Origin: Candidatus Altarchaeales archaeon ex4484_96
Lineage (GTDB): Archaea; Altiarchaeota; Altiarchaeia; IMC4; QMZM01
Assembly (NCBI GenBank): GCA_002254405.1
Contig: NJDH01000047.1
Location: 1-6,758, forward strand
Length of the DNA: 6,758 nucleotides
Reading direction: 5' to 3'
How positions within the stretch are numbered: the first letter of the stretch is position 1; every line of letters starts with the position of its first letter. Below are positions 1-6,060 of the stretch, piece after piece. Below the pieces are notes generated by a model. The model had not been told where the DNA came from, ran no database searches, and was given only the letters and a program-made list of their open reading frames with translations. The translations under genes were made by a program, and so were the position numbers.

Positions 1-746
1 TCGTCTCTTAAGGCAATGGGCTCCTCTGCGTCAAGTGAACCGCAGTCGGCGTTCAGGTTTCCAAGCAAAATAACATTATCTTCTTTTTCCTCCACCCGCC
101 TGAAAAAAAACTCAAGCGCATCCAGCTCAGCTCTGTTATTTGAGGGGGTTGTATGAGCGTTCAATAAGGTGAAAATGAAATCCCCTGCCTGGAAACGAGC
201 CATATACGGCTGTTTAACCATCAAACCCGCATCTTCAGGCTCACATAAATAGCCGGTTTCGTTTAAGTCTTCGACTAACCTGGCTTCCAGCAACTTAACC
301 TTATTCTTGTTGTAGATGTAAAGGTATCGTTCATCAAGCAACTGCGGGCTGAAAACAAAACCATAATCTAGGTTTCGGTTAACGTTTAGGTGCTTTTCGA
401 GAGCGTTTACTATCACACCACAGTGTTTGTGGCCCGGGCAGCTGTCTGCGTTAATCGGGCATCCTTCATCTGATTTCTCATGCAGGTTATGTATCCCCTG
501 CACCGCGATAACATCATAGTCTTTTAGTATATAGGATAAAACGACCATAAGGTCGGTGTCATTGGCTTTAACGGAGTCGAATCCGGATAAATCCCAGGAC
601 GCGATTCTAATCTCATAAGGCTGGGTCTTGATGGTGGTTGAAGAAGACGAGGATGATGTGGTGCTTTCTGGTTTTTCCTCCTGCACGCATCCGGTGAAAA
701 AAAGCATAACCAAAACCAGAAACATAATCATCTCATCAGAAGCCAT
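1..746 (-). CDS. DNase I-like (EEP-fold) lipoprotein, 3' end cut off by window edge
   Basis: The minus strand reads open from an ATG at 746 to base 1 (248 codons, no stop, so the C-terminus is missing). The N-terminus is a lipoprotein signal: hydrophobic residues 6-19, then FTGC with Cys20 as the probable lipidated residue. A Ser/Thr linker follows (28-39). From about residue 45 the protein aligns by eye with mammalian DNase I: an opening strand IRIASWDL, DERYLYIYNKNKV (139-150, including the Glu equivalent to DNase I E78), the catalytic His in LLNAHTTP (His198, equivalent to H134), and ILLGNLNADC (226-235, equivalent to MLMGDFNADC). Family members hydrolyse phosphodiester bonds with divalent metals; this one would act outside the cell, tethered to the membrane. 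Oddly, three canonical acid/amide positions differ: DNase I N7 is Asp52, E39 is Gly84 and D168 is Asn230. About 80 residues with the SDH motif lie outside the window. Fold assignment is confident; activity is uncertain. Confidence 0.85.
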   Translation of the reverse strand, partial: MASDEMIMFLVLVMLFFTGCVQEEKPESTTSSSSSSTTIKTQPYEIRIASWDLSGFDSVKANDTDLMVVLSYILKDYDVIAVQGIHNLHEKSDEGCPINADSCPGHKHCGVIVNALEKHLNVNRNLDYGFVFSPQLLDERYLYIYNKNKVKLLEARLVEDLNETGYLCEPEDAGLMVKQPYMARFQAGDFIFTLLNAHTTPSNNRAELDALEFFFRRVEEKEDNVILLGNLNADCGSLDAEEPIALRD

Positions 747-768
747 ATTAATCTATAGAATGAGTCAA

Positions 769-776
769 TAATAAAA
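769..776 (-). promoter_or_regulatory. Putative TATA box for the EEP lipoprotein gene
   Basis: The minus strand reads TTTTATTA here, centred about 26 bases before the ATG at 746. No Shine-Dalgarno sequence lies between. In archaea transcription starts about 25-27 bases after the TATA centre, so the transcript would begin at or next to the start codon (leaderless). Inferred from spacing and composition only. Confidence 0.45.
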
Positions 777-793
777 TCCCCCAAGATTTTTGT

Positions 794-803
794 TTTTTAT
801 TAA
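794..803 (+). promoter_or_regulatory. Putative TATA box for the antiporter gene
   Basis: TTTTTATTAA is centred about 26 bases before the ATG at 824, which again suggests a leaderless or near-leaderless transcript. An AGGAG at 807-811 resembles a Shine-Dalgarno site but sits 12 bases from the ATG, farther than usual, so it may be incidental. The spacer 747-823 thus carries both divergent promoters. Confidence 0.4.
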
Positions 804-823
804 TGTAGGAGTATGTTTCTTGT

Positions 824-1963
824 ATGGACGAGCTCGAATACCTTGATTCATTGATTGTGCTCGCCCTCATACTAGCCTCCGGGCTCATATCATTGGAAGT
901 CGGAATAGCTGTCCCCATACTAGAAGTCCTCGCAGGGATACTGGGCGGAAACCTCCTGCACATAGAATTCAGCCAACCACTACAATACCTATCCTACCTC
1001 GGACTAATCTCTCTCATGTACCTCGCAGGGCTCGAAGTAGACCTCAAAATAATGAAAGAAAACCTGCGCAAAAGCGGGTGCATAGGAATACCAAGCTACC
1101 TGCTGCCAGCCGCAGTAGTCAGCGCAGTCGCATACCTGCTCATACCCCCCCTCCAAAACAACCCAAAACAATCCATCATAACAGGCATAATACTATCCAC
1201 CACATCACTGGCCATAGTATACCCCATCCTCAAAGAAAGCAAATTCATGCAAACACCCGTCGGCAAAACCATACTAGGAGGAGCAGCATTCACCGAAATA
1301 CTAGCAATGATAACATTAAGCTTCTTCTTCCTCGACTACAGCAACTTCACCCTCCTGCTATTCCTGACCCTCGTATTATCCATATTCACGCTACCCGATT
1401 TCAGCAAAAAACTATTAAACCGATACCACGACGAACTACCCGAGATAGAGCTAAGATTCATACTGCTGCTGCTTCTGGGGATGTCCACGCTCTCAGAGAT
1501 AGCCAACGTCGAAATAGCTATAACCGCCTTCTTCCTGGGCGTCATAACATCCGAGGTAATAAAAGACTACAGCCAGCTTGAAAAAAAACTGCGCACACTA
1601 ACTTTTGGATTCCTAAGCCCCTTCTTTTTCCTTGAAGTAGGATTAGATATTAAACCAGAATACATTCTACCCAACCTTGGGCTCATACTAACCCTGCTTC
1701 TCGTGGGATACACAACAAAATATCTCGGAACCAACCTCTTCGCCAGAAAAAACATACCCACCCACGCCGGATACATATCACATCTATTCAACATGCCCAT
1801 GCCGCTTGGGCTACTTTTCGCGGTATTAGCATTCAATCAGGGGATATACACTCAATCAACATACGCGTCTATGGTGATTGTCATACTCGCGGCCTCCATA
1901 ATCTCATCCTATTCCATCGGGAGAAAAAGATGCGGACTCGATATGGTCTGCGACATATACTAA
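824..1963 (+). CDS. CPA2-family cation:proton antiporter (Na+/H+ exchanger-like membrane protein)
   Basis: This 379-residue protein is almost wholly hydrophobic, with about a dozen membrane helices. It carries the Na_H_Exchanger (KefB/NapA-like) landmarks in order: PILEVLAGILGG (31-42), LISLMYLAGLEVD (61-73), STTSLAIVYPILKE (125-138, the unwound helix of the first bundle), the ion-binding helix with FTEIL (156-160), the GAFLAG-like segment AITAFFLGV (232-240), FLSPFFFLEVGLDI (263-276), and Lys299 in TTKYLG, which matches the conserved lysine of the second bundle. The family exchanges Na+ or K+ for H+ across the cytoplasmic membrane. It ends after the transmembrane domain; no C-terminal RCK/TrkA nucleotide-binding domain is present. 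Thr157-Glu158 stands where NapA-type proteins have Asp-Asp and KefC has Gln-Asp, so the acid is kept as Glu. The only in-frame start that fits is the ATG at 824. Its stop overlaps that of the convergent peptidase gene. Ion specificity cannot be told. Confidence 0.9.
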   Translation: MDELEYLDSLIVLALILASGLISLEVGIAVPILEVLAGILGGNLLHIEFSQPLQYLSYLGLISLMYLAGLEVDLKIMKENLRKSGCIGIPSYLLPAAVVSAVAYLLIPPLQNNPKQSIITGIILSTTSLAIVYPILKESKFMQTPVGKTILGGAAFTEILAMITLSFFFLDYSNFTLLLFLTLVLSIFTLPDFSKKLLNRYHDELPEIELRFILLLLLGMSTLSEIANVEIAITAFFLGVITSEVIKDYSQLEKKLRTLTFGFLSPFFFLEVGLDIKPEYILPNLGLILTLLLVGYTTKYLGTNLFARKNIPTHAGYISHLFNMPMPLGLLFAVLAFNQGIYTQSTYASMVIVILAASIISSYSIGRKRCGLDMVCDIY

Positions 1964-4900
1964 CGCCTTAAAAACAAAACAACAACCAAAAGCAAAACAG
2001 CAAAAGCAATCAACAAACCAACACCAGCTAAAACCAGAGTATTGCTGGAAACACCATCGGGTTCACCAGCACCATCATCCACACAATCAGAGGGGCATGA
2101 AACCAGCTCGCCCACGTCACAGACACCGTCCCCGCAATAAAAAACACTCTTTCTTAGGTCACCCTCCTCGGGAATCAATAAAACGCTTTCACCAGGCGAC
2201 ACAACAACAGATTCAACAACCGCAGTAACATCCCCTGATTCCACATCATCCTCTGATGCGCTGAACGGATCCCGGAAAGCAACAGAGGAGGCAAGAGGAT
2301 TCTCGCCCGTAAACGAAAAAACAAGACCTAAGCTCTCATCCAATCCAAGGGAAACACTCTCACCCTCATCCAAAGAAATGTTTAGAGAATAGGAGGCTTC
2401 GGATTCGTTATCTTCAACCCCGATAACCTCAACATCAAAAAACCTATCTGATTTAGATGAAGATAAACTAAACATTCTCTCATCAAAAAACACGTTTATG
2501 GAATCAACCCCGCCGGGTATGGATTCAACATCATCTAATCCGAAACCAAAGTCTTCACCTAAAAACAATAGACTAAAGTTGCCTTCCGCGATTCCAGAGA
2601 CCTTAATAGAGTAATCCCCCTCCGGGACAACAAAAAACCTGGGGTTAGCGTAGACCGAATCACGCTCCCCGTAAACCGGCATAAGAAAACCACCGGGTAT
2701 TTCATTTCTGAAGCTGCCGGGGCCGGTGTAGCCTAAAACCCTGCCTTCATCGTCCACTACAGCCGCATCCGATGAGCCGAATGCAGCCATAACCCCGATA
2801 ACCACCCAATCCCAAAGCTGGGGTACATCCACATCACCTGAAATCTGGTTATAGGAGATATAGCCTATGCGGTCGAATAACTCATCGTTTCTGTTGCTCC
2901 ATGTAGTATAGGGTGAAAACGGGAAATCATATTTATTGGCGTTCTTGTCTATGTCAACGTGATTCAGCAGGTTCACGTTGAAGGGTCCGCTTACTATGCC
3001 CGTCAACTCACCGTAGTAGGATTGCACGACCCCTGTTTTGCTGTTGATATTGAACAGGCTGTGGTTCAGCGGGTAATTGGAGTCATAAAGGTATACGCGC
3101 GCGGTATCACCATAATCTTCGACACTGTCAACTACCACAGTATGTGCTGACGGGGTCTGCCTGACGGTATTCTCCCAGCCGCCCCAGCCCTCGTCTTCTA
3201 TGACATAAATCAAACCGAATCTCGGGGGATTAAGGCTTAAATCAGCCTGTATCCTGCTTAAAACATCATTAGCGCCCCAATAATTGTCTCTGACGCAGTA
3301 ATGATAGATGTTCTCCTTAGATACGGTTTTACCTTGCATGGCGGCAATATGGTTTCTCAGGTCGCCGCTGTGGGTTAGCTCATTTATTTCATCAACGTTT
3401 TCGTAATCTGATACGCTGCTGTCGCCGAAGTAAAGCTCTAGGCTGGATAAGCTCATACCAGTGCACTGTCCTGCGGAAGCCCCGGATTTCTTATAAACGA
3501 TGCCGTAATATATTCCGGGACCCACATGCCATCCACCGCAGAAGCCGGAGTCACCGACCCAGTCGTTGCAGATGCAGACCTCGCAGTTGCCGAATGTGTC
3601 CTTATAATGCCCGTAGCCGGAAGTGCAGCGGTCGCTGTAGCTCCAGCAGTCGCCGTAGGTGAGCTCTCTGCCGGCCGGGTTAGGAAAGCTGAAACCGTAA
3701 TTCCATGTATACCAGCCGGGGTCGTACATGCAGGGCAGACACGGTCCCCCGCAGTCCACGCCTTTCTCTCCGTTGTTTATGAGGCCGTCGTTGCATGTGC
3801 CATGGCAGGCTCCATTCTCGCAGTATCCCGGGCAGGTGTAATCGGCGTGTTTCACCTCGCATAGGTTGCCGTCAAGCTCAGTGTAGTATTCCCTTAAAAC
3901 CGTGGAGTTAATGCAGTAATCAACAGCAGACTGCAGTATAGCAGAACCGTTTAAAACATGGCCTTTCTTGAAATAGCTGAGTTTGCTGTCGTTGTCCATG
4001 CACATGCACTGACCGCTTTGGCAGCCAAGGGGGCATCTGTAGGTGTAGTTCACTATCCTGGCCCCATTACTGCACCAGTGCAAAACAATCATCTGCTCAT
4101 CCAGGCAATAATCAAACACAGGGTCGGTTATCTGGGTGGTTACCACCATTCCTTCCCCCAGATTCATGGAGCCCGTTGAAACAGAGCCCTCCTCGTAGTT
4201 GCATTCAGTCGGATAGGTGTTGCTGAAGGAATCATATGGTTTAGGAGCATCCACTCCCTCACAGGTTTCGTTCACGCACTCCCCGTATTCGGGCTTCTCA
4301 GGGCAATAAGGGCAGGGGTCTAAGTCAGCTAACTCAAACAAACCAGGTAAATCACCTACCACGGAATCTTTCACGCTGTCTAAAACATTGCCGGATTTAT
4401 CCTCTGCCTCAACCAACACGTCAAGACCCTGCTCGGCAATGAACATGCAAAACACGCCCGGGCATTCCTTAACGGGTTTACCTTCAAGCTTAAAAACCAA
4501 AGATGAAACATCTGAATCCTCGTTAGCGGATGCAACATATACTGTTGAACCAAGGGATGGGATATCCGATTCATGCAAGAGAAGACCCACATCCCCGCTT
4601 TGTTTTTGTTCTTTTTCTTCTTCTATCTCCTCTTCCTCCTCTATCTCCTCGGGAGCGAAACAATACAATAGGGTGCCAGTGTCATCGGTTCCGCATATGG
4701 ACTGCTCCCCCCTACAGTAAACCATGTTATCTTTTTTACCCTCCTCCATGCTCAGACACGAACACAGGCGGGGGCATTTAACGTAAGTTACCTCCTCCCT
4801 GAAACAATACTTGGGTATCTGGGTTTTAGCGGCTAAACCGCCTCCAAGCTCATAACCGCATACGTCCTCAAGGCATTTAACCGGGGTTTTATATTCGGTT

Positions 4901-5004
4901 GAAGCATCTGATTCGGTTAAACACATACAGTCGCTTGGGCAATCACAAAGCGCCGAAGCAAAAGAAGCTAACACAACAATAAAAAAGATAATTTTTTTAA
5001 GCAT
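1960..5004 (-). CDS. Exported, membrane-anchored Cys-rich protein with predicted papain-like cysteine peptidase domain
   Basis: The protein has 1014 residues. Residues 1-18 are a Sec signal peptide (KK, hydrophobic core, ASA) and 988-1012 a C-terminal transmembrane helix followed by RR, so the body lies outside the cell. Residues 20-489 hold 41 cysteines, including CPLGCQSGQCMC (324-335) and a CNDG...DCGGPCLPC module (404-425). An acidic, possibly helical segment covers 119-135. A papain-like peptidase domain is proposed at about 490-680: Cys514 in GQCTGMSLSSL, His621 in SAHTVVVDSVED and Asn643 in YLYDSNYP, in the Cys-His-Asn order of the papain superfamily. Residues 745-815 look like a beta-sandwich (GRVLGY...NEIPGGF...EGDYSIKVSGIAEGNFSLLF), followed by more beta-rich sequence and a CGDGVC...CPSDC motif (957-974). 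Nine N-glycosylation sequons (N-x-S/T) occur. The ATG at 5004 is directly followed by the signal peptide. The thioredoxin-like gene lies 33 bases upstream and may be co-transcribed. Substrate unknown; the peptidase call rests on motifs alone. Confidence 0.8.
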   Translation of the reverse strand: MLKKIIFFIVVLASFASALCDCPSDCMCLTESDASTEYKTPVKCLEDVCGYELGGGLAAKTQIPKYCFREEVTYVKCPRLCSCLSMEEGKKDNMVYCRGEQSICGTDDTGTLLYCFAPEEIEEEEEIEEEKEQKQSGDVGLLLHESDIPSLGSTVYVASANEDSDVSSLVFKLEGKPVKECPGVFCMFIAEQGLDVLVEAEDKSGNVLDSVKDSVVGDLPGLFELADLDPCPYCPEKPEYGECVNETCEGVDAPKPYDSFSNTYPTECNYEEGSVSTGSMNLGEGMVVTTQITDPVFDYCLDEQMIVLHWCSNGARIVNYTYRCPLGCQSGQCMCMDNDSKLSYFKKGHVLNGSAILQSAVDYCINSTVLREYYTELDGNLCEVKHADYTCPGYCENGACHGTCNDGLINNGEKGVDCGGPCLPCMYDPGWYTWNYGFSFPNPAGRELTYGDCWSYSDRCTSGYGHYKDTFGNCEVCICNDWVGDSGFCGGWHVGPGIYYGIVYKKSGASAGQCTGMSLSSLELYFGDSSVSDYENVDEINELTHSGDLRNHIAAMQGKTVSKENIYHYCVRDNYWGANDVLSRIQADLSLNPPRFGLIYVIEDEGWGGWENTVRQTPSAHTVVVDSVEDYGDTARVYLYDSNYPLNHSLFNINSKTGVVQSYYGELTGIVSGPFNVNLLNHVDIDKNANKYDFPFSPYTTWSNRNDELFDRIGYISYNQISGDVDVPQLWDWVVIGVMAAFGSSDAAVVDDEGRVLGYTGPGSFRNEIPGGFLMPVYGERDSVYANPRFFVVPEGDYSIKVSGIAEGNFSLLFLGEDFGFGLDDVESIPGGVDSINVFFDERMFSLSSSKSDRFFDVEVIGVEDNESEASYSLNISLDEGESVSLGLDESLGLVFSFTGENPLASSVAFRDPFSASEDDVESGDVTAVVESVVVSPGESVLLIPEEGDLRKSVFYCGDGVCDVGELVSCPSDCVDDGAGEPDGVSSNTLVLAGVGLLIAFAVLLLVVVLFLRR

Positions 5005-5025
5005 TTTATTTAATATATGTGGCTC

Positions 5026-5036
5026 TTTATTTATTA
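5026..5036 (-). promoter_or_regulatory. Possible TATA-like element before the cysteine peptidase gene
   Basis: The minus strand reads TAATAAATAAA, centred about 27 bases before the ATG at 5004, inside the 33-base gap after the thioredoxin-like gene. The spacing matches a leaderless start, but the whole gap is AT-rich and no Shine-Dalgarno site or T-run separates the two genes, so read-through from upstream is equally plausible. Confidence 0.3.
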
Positions 5037-5037
5037 G

Positions 5038-5658
5038 TTACTCCCCCTTGCATTTACTTGCGAACTCCCTGATTTTCTCGGTTAACCCGATGGGGTCGGT
5101 TAATATCATCGATTCCCCCGAGCCCACGCAGATAAACTGTGGGACGTAAATGTCTCTTAAATCAATATAGCACGCCAGAATCAGCCTGTCCTCTGAGGAC
5201 ATGGAGAGCGCATCGATATAGCGGAACCTGTATCCCTGAGTCTCTACAACCTCAACGCGGTCTGAGACCACGGGAACGCAGCATTCATGAGTGTAAACAT
5301 ACAATACCGTATCCTCGCTGATGTAGTAGCTTGAGGCGCAGTCTATGTAGGTGTTGGATAATGTTGAGGTTGTTGATGTTGAGGTTGATGTTGAGGTGGA
5401 TGATGTGGTTGAACTGGTCGAGGTGGTCGTGGACGATGATGTTGAGGTTGAGCTGGTGGTGGGTGAGGTGGTGGATGAGGTTGGAATCGTTTGGGTGGGA
5501 TAAACTGTGGTTGTGAGGATATACATGGTTGTTGAGGTTGTTGTGCCCTGAATATTGCCGTAAAACCACAAGCCACCCATAACCAACGCCGTTAACAACG
5601 CAAAAACGCTAATCAACACCAGCAGTATCCCCCCTACAAGCAGCCATCTCTTATCCAT
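5038..5658 (-). CDS. Membrane-anchored protein with Ser/Thr stalk and probable thioredoxin-like domain
   Basis: The protein has 206 residues from the ATG at 5658. Residues 1-4 (MDKR) precede a long hydrophobic anchor (5-34), so the rest should lie outside the membrane. Residues 39-100 are almost all Ser and Thr, a likely O-glycosylated stalk. The last 100 residues resemble a thioredoxin fold: a strand DTVLYVYTHECC (116-127), a helix-strand stretch to YRFRYIDAL, then YVPQFICVG (172-180) with a likely cis-proline at Pro173, and a final helix EKIREFASKC. The usual CxxC is absent; the equivalent spot has adjacent Cys126-Cys127, and further cysteines are at 107, 163, 177 and 203. An in-frame GTG at 5679 is possible, but the TATA box at 5684-5692 would start transcription near 5662, which favours the ATG. 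The Cys-rich peptidase gene follows after 33 bases. A role in disulfide chemistry is inferred; a non-redox thioredoxin-fold domain is the alternative. Confidence 0.75.
   Translation of the reverse strand: MDKRWLLVGGILLVLISVFALLTALVMGGLWFYGNIQGTTTSTTMYILTTTVYPTQTIPTSSTTSPTTSSTSTSSSTTTSTSSTTSSTSTSTSTSTTSTLSNTYIDCASSYYISEDTVLYVYTHECCVPVVSDRVEVVETQGYRFRYIDALSMSSEDRLILACYIDLRDIYVPQFICVGSGESMILTDPIGLTEKIREFASKCKGE
5345..5540 (-). repeat. Low-complexity Ser/Thr-coding tract with short tandem repeats
   Basis: Inside the thioredoxin-like gene the minus strand is almost only A and C with some T (plus strand GTTGAGGTTGATG-type sequence), coding the Ser/Thr stalk. A 12-base unit GTTGATGTTGAG (plus strand) is perfectly repeated at 5372-5383 and 5384-5395, and ATGTTGAGGTTG occurs at both 5361-5372 and 5439-5450. 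Units that are multiples of three would change stalk length without a frameshift. Several long open frames on both strands here are by-products of this composition. Confidence 0.7.
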
Positions 5659-5683
5659 ACAAGAAAATATTACGTGCACCAGA

Positions 5684-5692
5684 TATATAAAT
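5684..5692 (-). promoter_or_regulatory. TATA box of the thioredoxin-like gene
   Basis: The minus strand reads ATTTATATA, a good archaeal TATA box, centred about 30 bases before the ATG at 5658 and so predicting a start site near 5662. It directly abuts an upstream run of eight T (5693-5700), so the upstream gene's likely termination signal and this promoter are fused. Confidence 0.6.
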
Positions 5693-5700
5693 AAAAAAAA
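5693..5700 (-). terminator. T8 run, probable terminator of the small membrane-protein gene
   Basis: On the minus strand eight consecutive T lie 22 bases after the TGA at 5723-5725. Archaeal RNA polymerase terminates at such oligo-T runs without needing a hairpin, and I see no strong hairpin before it. Confidence 0.5.
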
Positions 5701-5722
5701 TCAAGGCAGGCGAAGCAGCCAC

Positions 5723-6007
5723 TCATGCGCTGTCTATCAGCTTCCAGCTCCAGTAACCGCTTCGACCCTGCCTGCTTTGCCCCCCACCCCAAGGAGATAA
5801 TCTCCCATAAACCAGCTCTCTTCTAGCAGGGAATGTGTAGACCGTAAATAACCCCAGTGTAAGATAAACAGTCAAAGACTGAGCTAAACCAGCTTGACTG
5901 CTATACTGTGAATGCAGGCTCATACCCATATACAATAAAACAAAATCAACCACCAAAACAATATACCTGGCGAGAATGAACCAAATGAATCCCGTCTTGC
6001 ACATCAT
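5723..6007 (-). CDS. Small two-helix membrane protein, function unknown
   Basis: I do not recognise this 94-residue protein. It shows two hydrophobic segments, about 6-28 (GFIWFILARYIVLVVDFVLL) and 42-59 (AQSLTVYLTLGLFTVYTF), then a basic, Gly/Arg/Trp-rich tail (61-94: ARRELVYGRL, PWGGGQSRQGRSGYWSW). The positive residues after helix 2 suggest a cytoplasmic tail and both ends inside. Arg14 and Asp21 lie within the first hydrophobic stretch and are unusual. Support that it is real: a Shine-Dalgarno-like GAGGT (6015-6019) seven bases before the ATG at 6007, a TATA box further upstream at the right distance, and a T8 run after the stop. A second in-frame ATG is at 6004, but the spacing favours 6007. 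It sits as a separate unit between the methyltransferase and the thioredoxin-like gene; nothing in the sequence links it to either. Confidence 0.65.
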   Translation of the reverse strand: MMCKTGFIWFILARYIVLVVDFVLLYMGMSLHSQYSSQAGLAQSLTVYLTLGLFTVYTFPARRELVYGRLSPWGGGQSRQGRSGYWSWKLIDSA

Positions 6008-6014
6008 ATAAATT

Positions 6015-6019
6015 ACCTC
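6015..6019 (-). promoter_or_regulatory. Shine-Dalgarno site of the small membrane-protein gene
   Basis: The minus strand reads GAGGT with seven bases to the ATG at 6007. It is the only well-placed Shine-Dalgarno sequence in the window and decides between the two adjacent ATG codons (6007 and 6004). It implies a leader transcript, unlike the neighbours. Confidence 0.5.
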
Positions 6020-6049
6020 AAATTAAGGATAAGGTATTAAAACGCAGCG

Positions 6050-6060
6050 TATAAAAAATA
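6050..6060 (-). promoter_or_regulatory. Fused T6 terminator and TATA box between methyltransferase and small membrane-protein genes
   Basis: The minus strand reads TATTTTTTATA. The T6 run (6053-6058) lies about 20 bases after the methyltransferase stop and could end its transcript. The same bases, TTTTTATA, form a TATA box whose predicted start site is near 6028, giving the small membrane-protein gene a leader of about 20 bases that includes the GAGGT site. Confidence 0.5.

Noticed and set aside
748..963. 71-residue minus-strand open frame ending in the divergent spacer
   Set aside because: It overlaps the antiporter start antisense and runs through both predicted promoters; no domain or signal is seen.
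1078..1581. 167-residue open frame on the plus strand, Arg/His/Pro-rich
   Set aside because: It lies fully inside the antiporter gene in another frame. Its odd composition follows from the A/C-rich codons of that gene, and it has no recognisable domain.
3526..3864. 112-residue Ala/Val-rich open frame on the plus strand
   Set aside because: It is antisense to the Cys-rich part of the peptidase gene, whose Cys and Gly codons read as Ala on the opposite strand. No ribosome site or domain.
4380..4781. Overlapping 70-110 residue open frames on both strands
   Set aside because: Shadows of the peptidase gene; the Ser-rich stretch on the plus strand is the antisense of its Glu-rich segment.
4943..4950. 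Lipobox SALC at the end of the peptidase signal peptide
   Set aside because: Leu at the position just before Cys20 does not fit the lipobox, which needs Gly, Ala or Ser. The ASA at 16-18 fits ordinary signal peptidase cleavage.
5285..5576. Three overlapping open frames (His/Asn-rich, Pro/Gln/His-rich and Trp/Arg/Met-rich) on both strands
   Set aside because: All are other-frame readings of the low-complexity Ser/Thr tract; the thioredoxin-like frame has the anchor, promoter and globular domain.
5659..5679. GTG at 5679 as start of the thioredoxin-like gene
   Set aside because: The TATA box at 5684-5692 predicts transcription from about 5662, downstream of this GTG. The ATG at 5658 gives a normal MDKR plus hydrophobic anchor.
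5702..5780. Possible stem between GGCAGGCGAAGCAG and CTGCCTGCTTTGCC
   Set aside because: The two arms do not pair well when aligned in full, and they lie inside the C-terminal coding part of the small membrane protein and its short 3' spacer.
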